Below, one piece after another: positions 26,324 to 34,980 of a stretch of DNA of 64,000 nucleotides (positions are counted from its first letter, which is position 1; each line of letters starts with the position of its first letter). The notes under the pieces were generated by a model that saw nothing but the letters and a program-made list of their open reading frames with translations, did no database searches and was not told the origin of the DNA. A program made the translations under genes and the position numbers. The stretch is taken from positions 1 to 64,000 of the forward strand of contig JBCCJI010000008.1 in NCBI GenBank assembly GCA_039027855.1. Reading direction: 5' to 3'. This DNA is from Thermohalobaculum sp039027855 (GTDB lineage: Bacteria > Pseudomonadota > Alphaproteobacteria > Rhodobacterales > Rhodobacteraceae).

Positions 26324-27355
26324 ATGCCCCGCCATGCGATGATCGTCGGTCTCTCCGGCACCGATCTGACCGAGGAGGAAGCACGCTTCCTCGCCGCGCA
26401 TCCGCCCTGGGGGCTGATCCTTTTCGCCCGCAATGTCGACACGCCAGAGCGCCTGAAGACGCTCGTCGCCGATGCCCGTCGTGCCATCGGCGCCCAGGTG
26501 CCCGTGCTCATCGACCAGGAGGGCGGCCGGGTGGCCCGGCTACGCCCGCCGCAGTGGCTCGACTGGCCGCGTCTCATCGACACGCTGAGCGCCCTCCCGC
26601 CCGAGGACGCCGCCGAGGCTGCTGCGCTGCGCTTCCGCCTGATCGGTAACGAGTTGATCGCGCTCGGCGTCGATGTCGACTGCATGCCGATGCTCGATGT
26701 TCCGCGCCCCGCGAGCCATGACATCATCACCGATCGCGTGATGGGCCGTGACGCGGTCGAGATCGCGCGGATCGGGCAGATTGCCGCCGATGCGCTCAAG
26801 GCCTCCGGCGTCTTGCCGGTAATCAAGCATATTCCCGGCCATGGCCTCGCCACCGTCGACAGCCATCTCGACCTGCCGCGCGTGAGCGCGCGTCTCGACG
26901 AACTCGCCGCCGTCGATTTCATGCCCTTCCGCGCCCTCAACGGTGAGGCGATGGCGATGACGGCGCATATCGTCTACGACGCCATCGATTCCACTGTGCC
27001 GGCGACCTTGTCCCCCGCCGCCATCGCCCACATTCGCGAGACCATCGGCTTCGACGGTCTGCTGATGACCGACGATATCTCGATGAAAGCGCTGAAGGGA
27101 CCGGTCGCGACCGACGCCATGCGCGCGCTGGATGCGGGCTGCGACATCGTCCTGCACTGCAATGGTGACATGGCAGAGATGGTGGCCCTCGCCGAGGTGG
27201 TGCCGCGCCTGACGGGCCGCGCGCTTGACCGCGCCGCCGCCGCCGAAGCCGCTCGTCCGGCGCCCGAGCCCTTTGACCGCGAGACAGCACTTCGCCAGTA
27301 TCGTGCTCTTGTCGGCGAGGCGTCGGCAGCAACGAAGGGTGGCCCAGGTGTCTGA
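26324..27355 (+). CDS. nagZ: Beta-N-acetylhexosaminidase (NagZ)
   Basis: The 343-residue glycoside hydrolase family 3 enzyme removes GlcNAc from muropeptides during peptidoglycan recycling in the cytoplasm. The family signature KHIPGHGLATVDSHLDLP, including the catalytic His loop, is intact, and MTDDISMKALKG carries the nucleophile aspartate. VPVLIDQEGGRVARLRPP is the substrate-binding region. The 3' end overlaps scpA by eight bases. Confidence 0.94.
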   Translation: MPRHAMIVGLSGTDLTEEEARFLAAHPPWGLILFARNVDTPERLKTLVADARRAIGAQVPVLIDQEGGRVARLRPPQWLDWPRLIDTLSALPPEDAAEAAALRFRLIGNELIALGVDVDCMPMLDVPRPASHDIITDRVMGRDAVEIARIGQIAADALKASGVLPVIKHIPGHGLATVDSHLDLPRVSARLDELAAVDFMPFRALNGEAMAMTAHIVYDAIDSTVPATLSPAAIAHIRETIGFDGLLMTDDISMKALKGPVATDAMRALDAGCDIVLHCNGDMAEMVALAEVVPRLTGRALDRAAAAEAARPAPEPFDRETALRQYRALVGEASAATKGGPGV

Positions 27356-28172
27356 CGATGATCACGATGGTATCGCCGGGGAGGCGCATGATGCCGGCGT
27401 CGAGGACGGGATCGACGAGGCTGAGCGGCTGACCCTCTCCATCGACGGGTTCGAAGGCCCGCTCGATGTGCTGCTTGATCTGGCACAGCGCCAGAAGGTC
27501 GACCTGCGCCGCATCTCGGTTCTGGCACTCGCCGAGCAATATCTGGATTTCGTCGAAAGCGCGCGCGCCAAGCGGATCGATCTCGCCGCCGATTACCTCG
27601 TGATGGCGGCCTGGCTTGCCTATCTGAAATCGCGGCTGTTGCTGCCCGAACCGGCGAAGGATGCCGAACCATCCGGCGCCGAACTGGCCGAGGCGCTGGC
27701 CCACCGGCTGGCCCGGCTGGAGGCGATGCGCAAGGCTGGCGCCGCGCTGATGGCGCGCCCACAGCTTGGCCGCGACGTCTTTGCCCGGGGTCATGCCGCA
27801 GGCCCGCCAACCACCGAGATCCGGCGGAGCGGCGGCACGCTTGCCGATCTGCTCAAGGCCTATGCCCGCGTGCAGGCCCGCGAGGCCTATCGCCCCCTTG
27901 CCGTGGAACGCCGTACCGAGGTTATGGCGCTGGATGATGCCCGCGGTCGGCTGGAGCGTTTGGTCGGCCGGAAGGCCGCGCGCCTGGTGGGCTGGCAGCG
28001 CCTCGACACGCTGCTGCCCGAGGAATGGACCGACGAGCCCGCCAAGCGGCGGAGCGCTGTCGCCTCGTCCTTTGCCGCCGCCCTCGAGCTTGCCAAGCAG
28101 GGCAAGGTCGAGATCGCGCAGGAGGGCGCCTTCGAGCCACTGCACCTCCGCGCCCGGAAGATCGACACTTGA
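27348..28172 (+). CDS. scpA: Segregation and condensation protein A
   Basis: This 274-residue kleisin bridges Smc heads and recruits ScpB in chromosome condensation. The N-terminal motif LTLSIDGFEGPLDVLLDLAQ and the LLLPEP region are typical. The winged-helix C-terminus ends near FEPLHLRARKI. I chose the GTG at 27348, which overlaps the nagZ stop and has GAAGGG upstream. Longer in-frame starts lie wholly inside nagZ. Confidence 0.92.
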   Translation: MSDDDHDGIAGEAHDAGVEDGIDEAERLTLSIDGFEGPLDVLLDLAQRQKVDLRRISVLALAEQYLDFVESARAKRIDLAADYLVMAAWLAYLKSRLLLPEPAKDAEPSGAELAEALAHRLARLEAMRKAGAALMARPQLGRDVFARGHAAGPPTTEIRRSGGTLADLLKAYARVQAREAYRPLAVERRTEVMALDDARGRLERLVGRKAARLVGWQRLDTLLPEEWTDEPAKRRSAVASSFAAALELAKQGKVEIAQEGAFEPLHLRARKIDT

Positions 28173-28942
28173 GCGCTGTGACGGACGAGAACGCCGCGAC
28201 AGGTCACGAGGATCTGGCCCCTGATATGACGGAGGGCGAGGGGCCGATCGGCGCTGATCCGTCCGGTGATGACGCGGCCCATGCGGAGCGACACGCGCCC
28301 GAGGCGCCGTTTGCCCCTCTCGATCTCCGCTTCGACGCCGCCACGTTGGAGCGCCTCGTCGAGGCGATCCTGTTCGCCAGTGCCGAGCCGATGAGCCCAC
28401 GCGATATCGCCGGGCGTCTGCCCGAGGGCCATGATGACCTCAGCGCCATCACGACGGCGCTCGCCAGCCTGGAGACGCGCTACTGCGACCGCGGTGTTCG
28501 CCTGGTACGGGCAGGGCCGGCCTATGCCTTCCGCACCGCGACCGATCTTGCCGGCGTGCTGTCGACCCCGCGCAGCGAAGAAAAGCCGATGTCGCGCGCC
28601 GGGATCGAGACGCTGGCAATCATCGCCTATCACCAGCCGGTGACCCGAACCGAGATCGAGGAGGTGCGCGGCGTCGGTGTCTCGAAGGGCACGCTCGACT
28701 TTCTGCTGGAGCTTGGCTGGGTCAGGCTGGGCCCCCGCCGCGAGACGCCGGGCAGGCCAGCGACCTTTGTCACCACGACCGCCTTCCTCGACCATTTCGG
28801 GCTCTCCAGTGCCCGCGATCTGCCGGGTCTGAAGGAACTGAGAGCTGCGGGTCTACTGGACCATGAACCGCCAATGCAGAGCGAGGATGGCGCGCCTGAC
28901 GATCTGTTCGACGAGGACCCGGCAGATAGTGCCACCGGCTAA
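28169..28942 (+). CDS. scpB: Segregation and condensation protein B
   Basis: The protein has about 257 residues. It contains two winged-helix domains with LERLVEAILFASAEPMS and IETLAIIAYHQPVTRTEIEE, then GVSKGTLDFLLELGWVR, all typical of ScpB. It works as a dimer with ScpA and Smc. The likely start is TTG 28169, overlapping the scpA stop as TTGA with CGGAAG eight bases upstream; GTG 28178 is the alternative. The first 50 residues are acidic and not conserved in appearance. A large hairpin follows about 145 bases downstream. Confidence 0.92.
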   Translation: MSAVTDENAATGHEDLAPDMTEGEGPIGADPSGDDAAHAERHAPEAPFAPLDLRFDAATLERLVEAILFASAEPMSPRDIAGRLPEGHDDLSAITTALASLETRYCDRGVRLVRAGPAYAFRTATDLAGVLSTPRSEEKPMSRAGIETLAIIAYHQPVTRTEIEEVRGVGVSKGTLDFLLELGWVRLGPRRETPGRPATFVTTTAFLDHFGLSSARDLPGLKELRAAGLLDHEPPMQSEDGAPDDLFDEDPADSATG

Positions 28943-29087
28943 GCGCAATCGCGGCTGGTCGCCGCGATGAGGTTTGCGCGGGTGCGATCTGGTTTGCCCT
29001 CAGCGACACACCCTGCAGCGGTTTGGCTTGGCTGTGAATGCTTCGTGGGCTGGGGAGAAGCCGCAGGCGGCTTCTGATCGCGCTTAA

Positions 29088-29164
29088 GCAAAGAGAGTGC
29101 CGCCTCAAGGGCAAGCGGGCTTTGCCCGTCGCTGGCGCGACCCTTGACCCGGCCCTCTCTTTGC
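29088..29164. repeat. Long nested hairpin between convergent scpB and a hypothetical gene
   Basis: Bases 29088-29111 pair with 29141-29164 at 21 of 24 positions: GCAAAGAGAG with CTCTCTTTGC, then TCAAGGG with CCCTTGA. The 29-base loop contains a second stem (29115-29120 with 29124-29129). It lies 146 bases past scpB and 22 bases before the end of the opposing gene. It may be a bidirectional terminator, a palindromic repeat element or an RNA. A smaller perfect inverted repeat (GAAGCC and GGCTTC) occurs at about 29057-29074. Confidence 0.7.
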
Positions 29165-29186
29165 GCGGCAGCGCGCGTGGGTCCGA

Positions 29187-29666
29187 TCAGCCCTGTGCTG
29201 GCGCCAGCCCTTCAGCCTCGATCCAGACCGTTCCGGCGCCTCGAAGGTCGAAGAGGCCTGACAGGAAATCCTTCAGCACATGGGCTGCACGCGCGGCGCC
29301 CCCGTCGATTTCGGCTTCGCGGAATAGGTTGCCATGATCGGCAAACACCTCTTCGACGATCATGCCGTGGAAGGCTGCAGCCTGCTCGAAGGCCTCGCGT
29401 TGGCACCGCTGGCGCTCAGTGACCATGGGCATGACGAGACGCAGCCCCTCGGGCCGGGGTTCGAGATTGAGAAAATCATCGCTCCCCTTGATCCCGACCA
29501 CCATGAAGCGGCCGGGGCTGTCACCCGCGATCAGGCGGGCGACAAACGCCGGCAGGGCCTCGACAGGCTGCCCCTCCAGCCGTCGCCAGCGATCGCTTCC
29601 GCGCGGCGCGAACACTGTCGTGAGAATAGCACCGAGGCGCGTCAAGCCACCGAGCATCCGGCTCAT
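29187..29666 (-). CDS. Hypothetical protein coupled to dcd (159 aa)
   Basis: I do not recognise this protein. The N-terminus MSRMLGGLTRLGAILTTVFAP may be a short amphipathic or membrane-associated segment. The rest is a soluble alpha/beta-looking domain with one cysteine (RQRCQREAF). Its ATG overlaps the dcd stop as ATGA, so the two are translated together. Confidence 0.65.
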   Translation of the reverse strand: MSRMLGGLTRLGAILTTVFAPRGSDRWRRLEGQPVEALPAFVARLIAGDSPGRFMVVGIKGSDDFLNLEPRPEGLRLVMPMVTERQRCQREAFEQAAAFHGMIVEEVFADHGNLFREAEIDGGAARAAHVLKDFLSGLFDLRGAGTVWIEAEGLAPAQG

Positions 29667-30796
29667 CCAGGTGCCTGGAAATGCTTGCTGAGCTTCAGCG
29701 CCTGGCCCTGGTAGTTGGAGCCGATATCGCGGCCGTATAGCAGGTCGGGCCGCTCGGCCATGCGCTCATAGATGAGGCGTCCCACCGGCTGACCATGTTC
29801 GAGCGCGAAAGGCGCCTCGTGACAACGCACTTCCAGTACGCCGCGCGAGCCGCTGCCGCCGGTCTCGGGATGGCCGAAACCGGGGTCGAAGAAGCCGGCA
29901 TAGTGCACGCGGAACTCCCCCGCGACGGCCATGAAGGGGACCATCTCGGCCGCTGTCTCGGGTGGTACCGCCACCGCTTCGCGACTGGCCAGGATGTAGA
30001 AAGCACCGGGGTCGAGGATCAGACCGCCATGGCTGGCAGGCCGCACCGCCTCCCAGAAGTCTGCCGGGTCGTAATAGCCGATCCGGTCGAGATCGATCAG
30101 CGCGGTGTGCCGCCGGGCCCGCCAACCGACGATCCCGTCATGCGCCGCCGCCCCGGACAGATCGACCGAGAAACCAAGGCCCCCGTCAATCACCGCCTCG
30201 CCGTCCACCAGCGGATCGGCGGCATGCAGATCCGCCAGCGCGGCATCGTCCAGCGCGGGCTCGCCGCGCCTCAGCCGCAGCTGCGACAGCGTCACCCCCG
30301 AGCGCACCAGAACCGAGAAGGTGCAGGGGCTGATCTGGAGGTAGAGCGGCCCGTGATAGCCGGCCGCGACACGGTCGAAGGCATCTGAGCGATCCGTCAC
30401 CAGCCGTGTCAGCAGATCCAGTCTGCCCGTCGAGGATTTGGCATTGGCCGCCCCCGCGACGTCCATGGGCAGGGCGAGCCGCTCGGCGCATTCCACGACA
30501 TAGGCACAGCCGCGCTCCAGCACCGCGCCGGCGGAGAGATCGATCTCGTGCATCGCGAAATCGGCCAGCCTTTCGCCCACCTTGCGCTTGCCAGGCAGAA
30601 AGCTCGCCGAGACCCTCCAGGCCCGGCGACCGATACGCAGATCGAGGCTCGCGGGTTGCATCTGCGCTGTGGTCACCGCGGGCTCGGCGGTGATGGTGCC
30701 ATCGCGGAGCATGGCACTCAGCTGCTGTGAAGCGATCACGCCGGGCCCGGCCGCAGCTTTGGCAGAGGTCTCGGTACGCGTCTCGGGCGTGGTCAT
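29663..30796 (-). CDS. dcd: 2'-deoxycytidine 5'-triphosphate deaminase (long form)
   Basis: The 377-residue protein is twice the usual Dcd length and consists of two dUTPase-fold halves, the form found in alphaproteobacteria. It supplies dUTP for thymidylate synthesis. NAKSSTGRLDLLTRLVTD in the first half and GRDIGSNYQGQALKLSKHF at the C-terminus are the Dcd signatures. It overlaps the downstream hypothetical gene by four bases. The terminator of the upstream tRNA separates it from the ihfA operon. Confidence 0.88.
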   Translation of the reverse strand: MTTPETRTETSAKAAAGPGVIASQQLSAMLRDGTITAEPAVTTAQMQPASLDLRIGRRAWRVSASFLPGKRKVGERLADFAMHEIDLSAGAVLERGCAYVVECAERLALPMDVAGAANAKSSTGRLDLLTRLVTDRSDAFDRVAAGYHGPLYLQISPCTFSVLVRSGVTLSQLRLRRGEPALDDAALADLHAADPLVDGEAVIDGGLGFSVDLSGAAAHDGIVGWRARRHTALIDLDRIGYYDPADFWEAVRPASHGGLILDPGAFYILASREAVAVPPETAAEMVPFMAVAGEFRVHYAGFFDPGFGHPETGGSGSRGVLEVRCHEAPFALEHGQPVGRLIYERMAERPDLLYGRDIGSNYQGQALKLSKHFQAPG

Positions 30797-30911
30797 CTCT
30801 GCTCGATCCTGCCTCGCCGGTGGTGGTGACGGATGATGATGGCGTGCTGAAGTGCCGTGGGCAGTGGCCGTCTGTGGCGCCGTCGATAACGGTGGGGGGC
30901 GGTCCGGGATA

Positions 30912-30941
30912 TGGAAACGCCAGCGGACTGGCCGCTGGCGT
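30912..30941 (-). terminator. Intrinsic terminator after tRNA-Pro
   Basis: ACGCCAGCGG and CCGCTGGCGT form a perfect ten-base-pair stem with a five-base loop, beginning ten bases beyond the tRNA 3' end on the minus strand. A short T-rich run (TTTCC) follows. Confidence 0.8.
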
Positions 30942-30950
30942 CTCGCCCGT

Positions 30951-31027
30951 TGGTCGGGCCGGCGAGATTCGAACTCACGACCTCTTGCGCCCCATGCAAG
31001 CGCGCTACCAGGCTGCGCTACGGCCCG
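30951..31027 (-). tRNA. tRNA-Pro (anticodon GGG)
   Basis: A 77-base cloverleaf is seen on the minus strand. The acceptor stem is CGGGCCG/CGGCCCG, the D arm GTAGCGCAGCCTGGTAGCGC, the anticodon stem-loop CTTGC ATGGGGC GCAAG with GGG at positions 34-36, and the T loop GTTCGAATC. The 3' ACCA is encoded. The body matches bacterial tRNA-Pro. It lies 56 bases after merR and is followed by a strong hairpin. Confidence 0.95.
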
Positions 31028-31083
31028 TCGGGTGGCGGTTGCCTATCGCCCGATGGGCCATGGTGCAATGGGCAAAAGCGCCA

Positions 31084-31800
31084 TCACCGCGCTTCCAGCT
31101 GCTCGAGGATCTGCTCGAGCTTCAGGATGTGACCCGCGACATCGACGGCCGGCAGGGTGACACCAGCGTCGCTTGTCGTCTTTCCGGCGAGATTGCGCGC
31201 GGCAGACCGGCGCGATGTCGGCGCTTTCGCTGCCACGGTCGCGGTGGCGGTGGCGGTGGATGTCGCCGCCTCACCCGCCGGCGGTACATCGCCGAAATCG
31301 AGCAACGGCTGATCGGTACCTTCTGCCGCTTCGGGTTTCGTGCTTTTTCGCGCCTTTGCCTTCTCGGGCGACGTCTCTTTCGGTGTCTTTGCCGGGCGGC
31401 GCGCCTTGATGGCTGCCAGGCGCTCGGTGGTATCTCCGGGCACGCGTGCCTCGACCCCCAGCATGGCATCGCCGCGACCCCGTGCCATCACCGCGCGCTG
31501 GCCACGCTCGCGCATCACCTTCTGCGCGCCCTTGATGGTCAACCCGTCATCATAGAGGAGGGCCTTGATCCCACGTAGCAGCGCGATGTGATCGGGCCGG
31601 TAGAGCCGCCGTCCGCCGCCGCGCTTTAGTGGCTTGATCTGGCTAAAGCGCGTCTCCCAGAACCGAAGGACGTGTTGTGGGAGGTCCAGTTCCTCGGCCA
31701 CTTCGCTGATCGTACGAAAGGCGTCCGGCGATTTCTCGGTCGCAGCCGATGCGCCACCTTCCCGTTCACCGGCCTGCTTGGCCGCCCGTTGCGCCGCCAT
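31084..31800 (-). CDS. MerR-family transcriptional regulator
   Basis: The protein has 238 residues. The N-terminal winged helix-turn-helix is FRTISEVAEELDLPQHVLRFWE, then TRFSQIKPLKRGGGRRLYRP, which is the MerR DNA-binding domain of the type found next to ihfA in Rhodobacterales. The rest is low-complexity and Ala/Lys-rich, with a hydrophobic coiled-coil-like end (ILKLEQILEQLEAR). There is no metal-binding cysteine set, so it is not a heavy-metal sensor. ATG 31800 overlaps the ihfA stop by one base; GTG 31803 is an alternative. Confidence 0.88.
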   Translation of the reverse strand: MAAQRAAKQAGEREGGASAATEKSPDAFRTISEVAEELDLPQHVLRFWETRFSQIKPLKRGGGRRLYRPDHIALLRGIKALLYDDGLTIKGAQKVMRERGQRAVMARGRGDAMLGVEARVPGDTTERLAAIKARRPAKTPKETSPEKAKARKSTKPEAAEGTDQPLLDFGDVPPAGEAATSTATATATVAAKAPTSRRSAARNLAGKTTSDAGVTLPAVDVAGHILKLEQILEQLEAR

Positions 31801-32126
31801 CACGCGTCGGCCGCACTTGCCGCGGCATCCTCGGTCGCGGCGTTGATCCGCTCTTTCATGATGTGGGAGGGGCGGAACACCAGCACGCGGCGCGGGTCGA
31901 TGGGGACCTCCTCGCCGGTCTTGGGATTTCGTCCGATTCGCTCGCCTTTCTCCCGCACGCTAAAGGTGCCGAAGGAGGAGATCTTCACGTGCTCGCCCCG
32001 CACCAGCGCACCGGAAATCTCCGCCAGGATCTTCTCGACCAGATCGGCGCTTTCATTCCGCGAGAGGCCAATCTCACGGTAGACCGCTTCCGTCAGATCG
32101 GCGCGTGTCAGGGTGCTGCCCGCCAT
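31800..32126 (-). CDS. ihfA: Integration host factor alpha subunit
   Basis: The 108-residue HU/IHF fold protein bends DNA as a heterodimer with IHF-beta. TLTRADLTEAVYREIGLSRN at the N-terminus, VKISSFGTFSVREKGERIGRN and the beta-arm GRNPKTGEEVPIDPRRVLVF with its intercalating proline are all present. The C-terminal Ala/Asp tail is slightly longer than in E. coli. It lies between fabH and merR on the same strand. Confidence 0.95.
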   Translation of the reverse strand: MAGSTLTRADLTEAVYREIGLSRNESADLVEKILAEISGALVRGEHVKISSFGTFSVREKGERIGRNPKTGEEVPIDPRRVLVFRPSHIMKERINAATEDAAASAADA

Positions 32127-32230
32127 TGTCCCTCTCCTGTTTTTTGTCGGTTAGCGGCAGACTAGCGACCGGCTTCGGCGGAGGTCAACGCGAAGTGCTT
32201 GGCCAGTTGGCAGAAAGGCGTACGCGCCTG

Positions 32231-33208
32231 CTACCAGCGGAGCAGCCCCGAGCCCCAGGCGAGACCGCCACCAATCGCCTCGATCAGCAGCAGATCACCG
32301 GCCTTAATGCGCCCCGAGATCACTCCTTCGGACAAGGCGAGCGGGATCGAGGCGGCCGAGGTGTTTCCGTGATCCTGTACCGTTACGATCACGCGATCCA
32401 TGCCGATGCCGGTTTTCTTGGCCGTGCTCTCGATAATCCGTAGATTCGCCTGATGCGGGACGATCCAGTCGATGTCGTCGGCGGTGATTCCCGTCTTCTG
32501 CATCACCTCATGCGCCACATCCGCCAGTTTCACGACGGCATGGCGAAAGACCTCGCGCCCCTCCATCCGAACATGGCCCGCGACACCGGTCGAGGACGGC
32601 CCGCCCGATACATAGAGCAGCTGGTTGTGCGCCCCGTCCGAGTGCAGGCAGGTGCCGAGGATGCCGCGGTCGCTGCCGGCCCCGCTGCCTTCCGACCGTT
32701 CGAGTACCAGGGCACCGGCACCATCGCCGAACAGCACACAGGTCGCCCGGTCGTTCCAGTCGAGAATGCGCGAAAAGGTCTCGGCGCCGATTAGCAGCAC
32801 GCGGTCCGCCTGCTCGGACAGGATCAGACCATTGGCATTGGCGAGGGCGTAGATGAAGCCGGCACAGACCGCCTGCAGATCATAGGCGAAACCCCGCGTC
32901 ATGCCGAGCGCATGCTGCACCCGTGTCGCGGTGGCCGGAAAGGTCTGATCGGGCGTGGCAGTGGCGATCACGATGGCGTCGATATCCGATGCCTTGCGCC
33001 CAGCGGCCTCCAGCGCGGCCTGTCCCGCCCGCACGGCGAGATCGGAGGTCAGCTCCCCTTCCGCGGCGACGTGGCGACGGTGGATGCCGGTGCGCTGCAC
33101 GATCCAGTCATGCGATGTGTCCACCTTGGCGGCGAGCTCGGCATTCGACAGCACGCGCTCGGGCAGATAATGCCCGCAGCCGGTCGCGATGGTGCGCGTG
33201 ACGCTCAT
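32231..33208 (-). CDS. fabH: 3-oxoacyl-ACP synthase III
   Basis: The 325-residue enzyme starts fatty-acid synthesis by condensing acetyl-CoA with malonyl-ACP. The catalytic Cys lies in AYDLQAVCAGFIYALANAN, the His in DWIVPHQANLRI, and the Asn in QDHGNTSAASIPLALSE. The start overlaps the plsX stop as ATGA. Confidence 0.96.
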   Translation of the reverse strand: MSVTRTIATGCGHYLPERVLSNAELAAKVDTSHDWIVQRTGIHRRHVAAEGELTSDLAVRAGQAALEAAGRKASDIDAIVIATATPDQTFPATATRVQHALGMTRGFAYDLQAVCAGFIYALANANGLILSEQADRVLLIGAETFSRILDWNDRATCVLFGDGAGALVLERSEGSGAGSDRGILGTCLHSDGAHNQLLYVSGGPSSTGVAGHVRMEGREVFRHAVVKLADVAHEVMQKTGITADDIDWIVPHQANLRIIESTAKKTGIGMDRVIVTVQDHGNTSAASIPLALSEGVISGRIKAGDLLLIEAIGGGLAWGSGLLRW

Positions 33209-34458
33209 CGCGGCTCCTCGGCCGTGCGACCGGTGGGGTTCCCACCCTCCGCTGGCCCCGCAGGCTGCTCGCCCTGCCGCGCGGTATCATGGTCGCCTGT
33301 ATCGCCCGCGCCATCATGCCCACTGGCGGGGTTCGCCACCGCCTGAAGATGGCCGGCATCGGCCCCGGATGACCGCGCGCTCGCGCCGAGATCGCCATTG
33401 CCCGCATGCGGCAGCGATGTGAGATCGAGGCGGGCGATTTCTCGCGCCACCGCGTCGTTGTAATTCTCGCGCGCCAGTTTCGCAGCCAGGCTGACGGCCG
33501 CTGCGATACCGACCGAGTCCGCATGCCCATGGCTTTTGACCAGCGCGCCGTTCAGACCGAGGAACACGCCGCCATTCACCCGGCGCGGATCGATCCTGAC
33601 CGATAGCCGCCGCAGCGAGGTCAGTGCGAAGAGCGAGCCGATACGCGACAGCGGACTATGGGCAAAGGCCGACTTCAAGCCTTTGCGAATGAAGGCTGCC
33701 GTGCCCTCGGCCGTCTTGAGCGCGATATTGCCGGTGAAGCCGTCGGTCACGATGACATCGGCCGCTGTGCCACCGATATCGTTGCCCTCGACAAAGCCCA
33801 CGGCTTCAAACCGCGCATCGGGGGCCGCCGCCGCCTTCTCCAGCGTCTCGGCCGTCACGCGGAGATCCGGGTGGCCCTTCTGCGGCTCGGTGCCGATGTT
33901 CAGGAGACCCACCTTGGGGCGCTCAAGACCAAAGCTCAGCCGGGCATATTCCGCGCCGAGCACCGCGTATTGCATCAGCGTGCGTGGCCCCGCGCGCGGG
34001 TCGGCGCCCACATCCAACACCGTATTGAAGCCATGTGGCTGATCCGAGGGCCAGTGCACGGCAATGGCTGGCCGGTCTATGCCGGGCGCTTTGCGCAGGA
34101 GCAGCATCGCCATCGCCAGCATCGCGCCGGTGTTGCCGCAGGACACCGCAACCCGCGCCTTCCCGTCGCGCACCGCGTCGATGGCGGCCCACATCGAGCT
34201 TTCGCGCCGGGTCCTGAGCGCGCGCGAGGGGATGTCGTCCATCCGCACGGTATCGCTGGTATGGCGCACATCGACCCGGCCGACGAGCGGCTGCGCCCGG
34301 CGCTTTTTCAACAGCTTCTCAAGGGTGGGGCCGTCGCCGAACAGCAGGAAACGGGTGTCGGCATCCTCGCGCACAAAACGCAGTAAGCCAGCGACGACTG
34401 GGGCAGGGCCCGCATCGCCGCTCATCGCGTCTATCGAGAGTGTCGGCGCGTCTGTCAT
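33205..34458 (-). CDS. plsX: Phosphate acyltransferase PlsX
   Basis: The 417-residue protein converts acyl-ACP to acyl-phosphate, the donor for phospholipid synthesis. LSIDAMSGDAGPAPVVAGLL, AVSCGNTGAMLAMAMLLL, NIGTEPQKGHPDL and FVEGNDI are family hallmarks. The C-terminal 70 residues are a low-complexity Gly/Ala/Asp-rich extension beyond the normal length. It sits between rpmF and fabH, the usual lipid-synthesis order. Confidence 0.95.
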   Translation of the reverse strand: MTDAPTLSIDAMSGDAGPAPVVAGLLRFVREDADTRFLLFGDGPTLEKLLKKRRAQPLVGRVDVRHTSDTVRMDDIPSRALRTRRESSMWAAIDAVRDGKARVAVSCGNTGAMLAMAMLLLRKAPGIDRPAIAVHWPSDQPHGFNTVLDVGADPRAGPRTLMQYAVLGAEYARLSFGLERPKVGLLNIGTEPQKGHPDLRVTAETLEKAAAAPDARFEAVGFVEGNDIGGTAADVIVTDGFTGNIALKTAEGTAAFIRKGLKSAFAHSPLSRIGSLFALTSLRRLSVRIDPRRVNGGVFLGLNGALVKSHGHADSVGIAAAVSLAAKLARENYNDAVAREIARLDLTSLPHAGNGDLGASARSSGADAGHLQAVANPASGHDGAGDTGDHDTARQGEQPAGPAEGGNPTGRTAEEPR

Positions 34459-34585
34459 GGCTTCCTATCGGCCCATAACCCGGCCAACCGAAGCATACCA
34501 GTACTGCGCCATGCCCAATTCTGCACCGGTGATCGCCTGCCGAGCGCGCCCGTTGGCCCAGGGCCGCGCGCCGGGCGGCATCAGA

Positions 34586-34792
34586 TCACGCCGCGTCGTC
34601 GTCGAAATCGATCTCGGGCGCCATCTTCAAGACCTGGCGATCGCGGTAATAGCCGCAAGCGCCACAGACATGGTGCGGCAGCTTCAGCTCACCACAGTTC
34701 GGGCACTCGCTCGACCCCACGACCCGGAGAGCATCGTGGCTGCGCCGCATGCCGCGCTTGGAGCGCGTGACCCGGTTCTGTTGGACCGCCAT
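34586..34792 (-). CDS. rpmF: 50S ribosomal protein L32
   Basis: The protein has 68 residues. It starts MAVQQNRVTRSKRGMRRSHD and contains the zinc-binding-type pattern CPNCGELKLPHHVCGACGYY, the L32 signature. It is transcribed with plsX downstream, as is usual. Confidence 0.97.
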   Translation of the reverse strand: MAVQQNRVTRSKRGMRRSHDALRVVGSSECPNCGELKLPHHVCGACGYYRDRQVLKMAPEIDFDDDAA

Positions 34793-34980
34793 GGTTCATC
34801 CTCGTGGGCTGCGCGCCAGATCCGTCGGATGGCAGCGCGGTAGCGGGATGCCAGGCACCCCCGATTTCTGCGAGACGCGGAAAATACTCGTAATGCCGTG
34901 CGTAGCAAGACCCAATTTCATGTTTTGCGACCCGTGTTTCATCCGCTTTTCCGAGATCCTGCGCGGCGTCTGTCCGTGTC

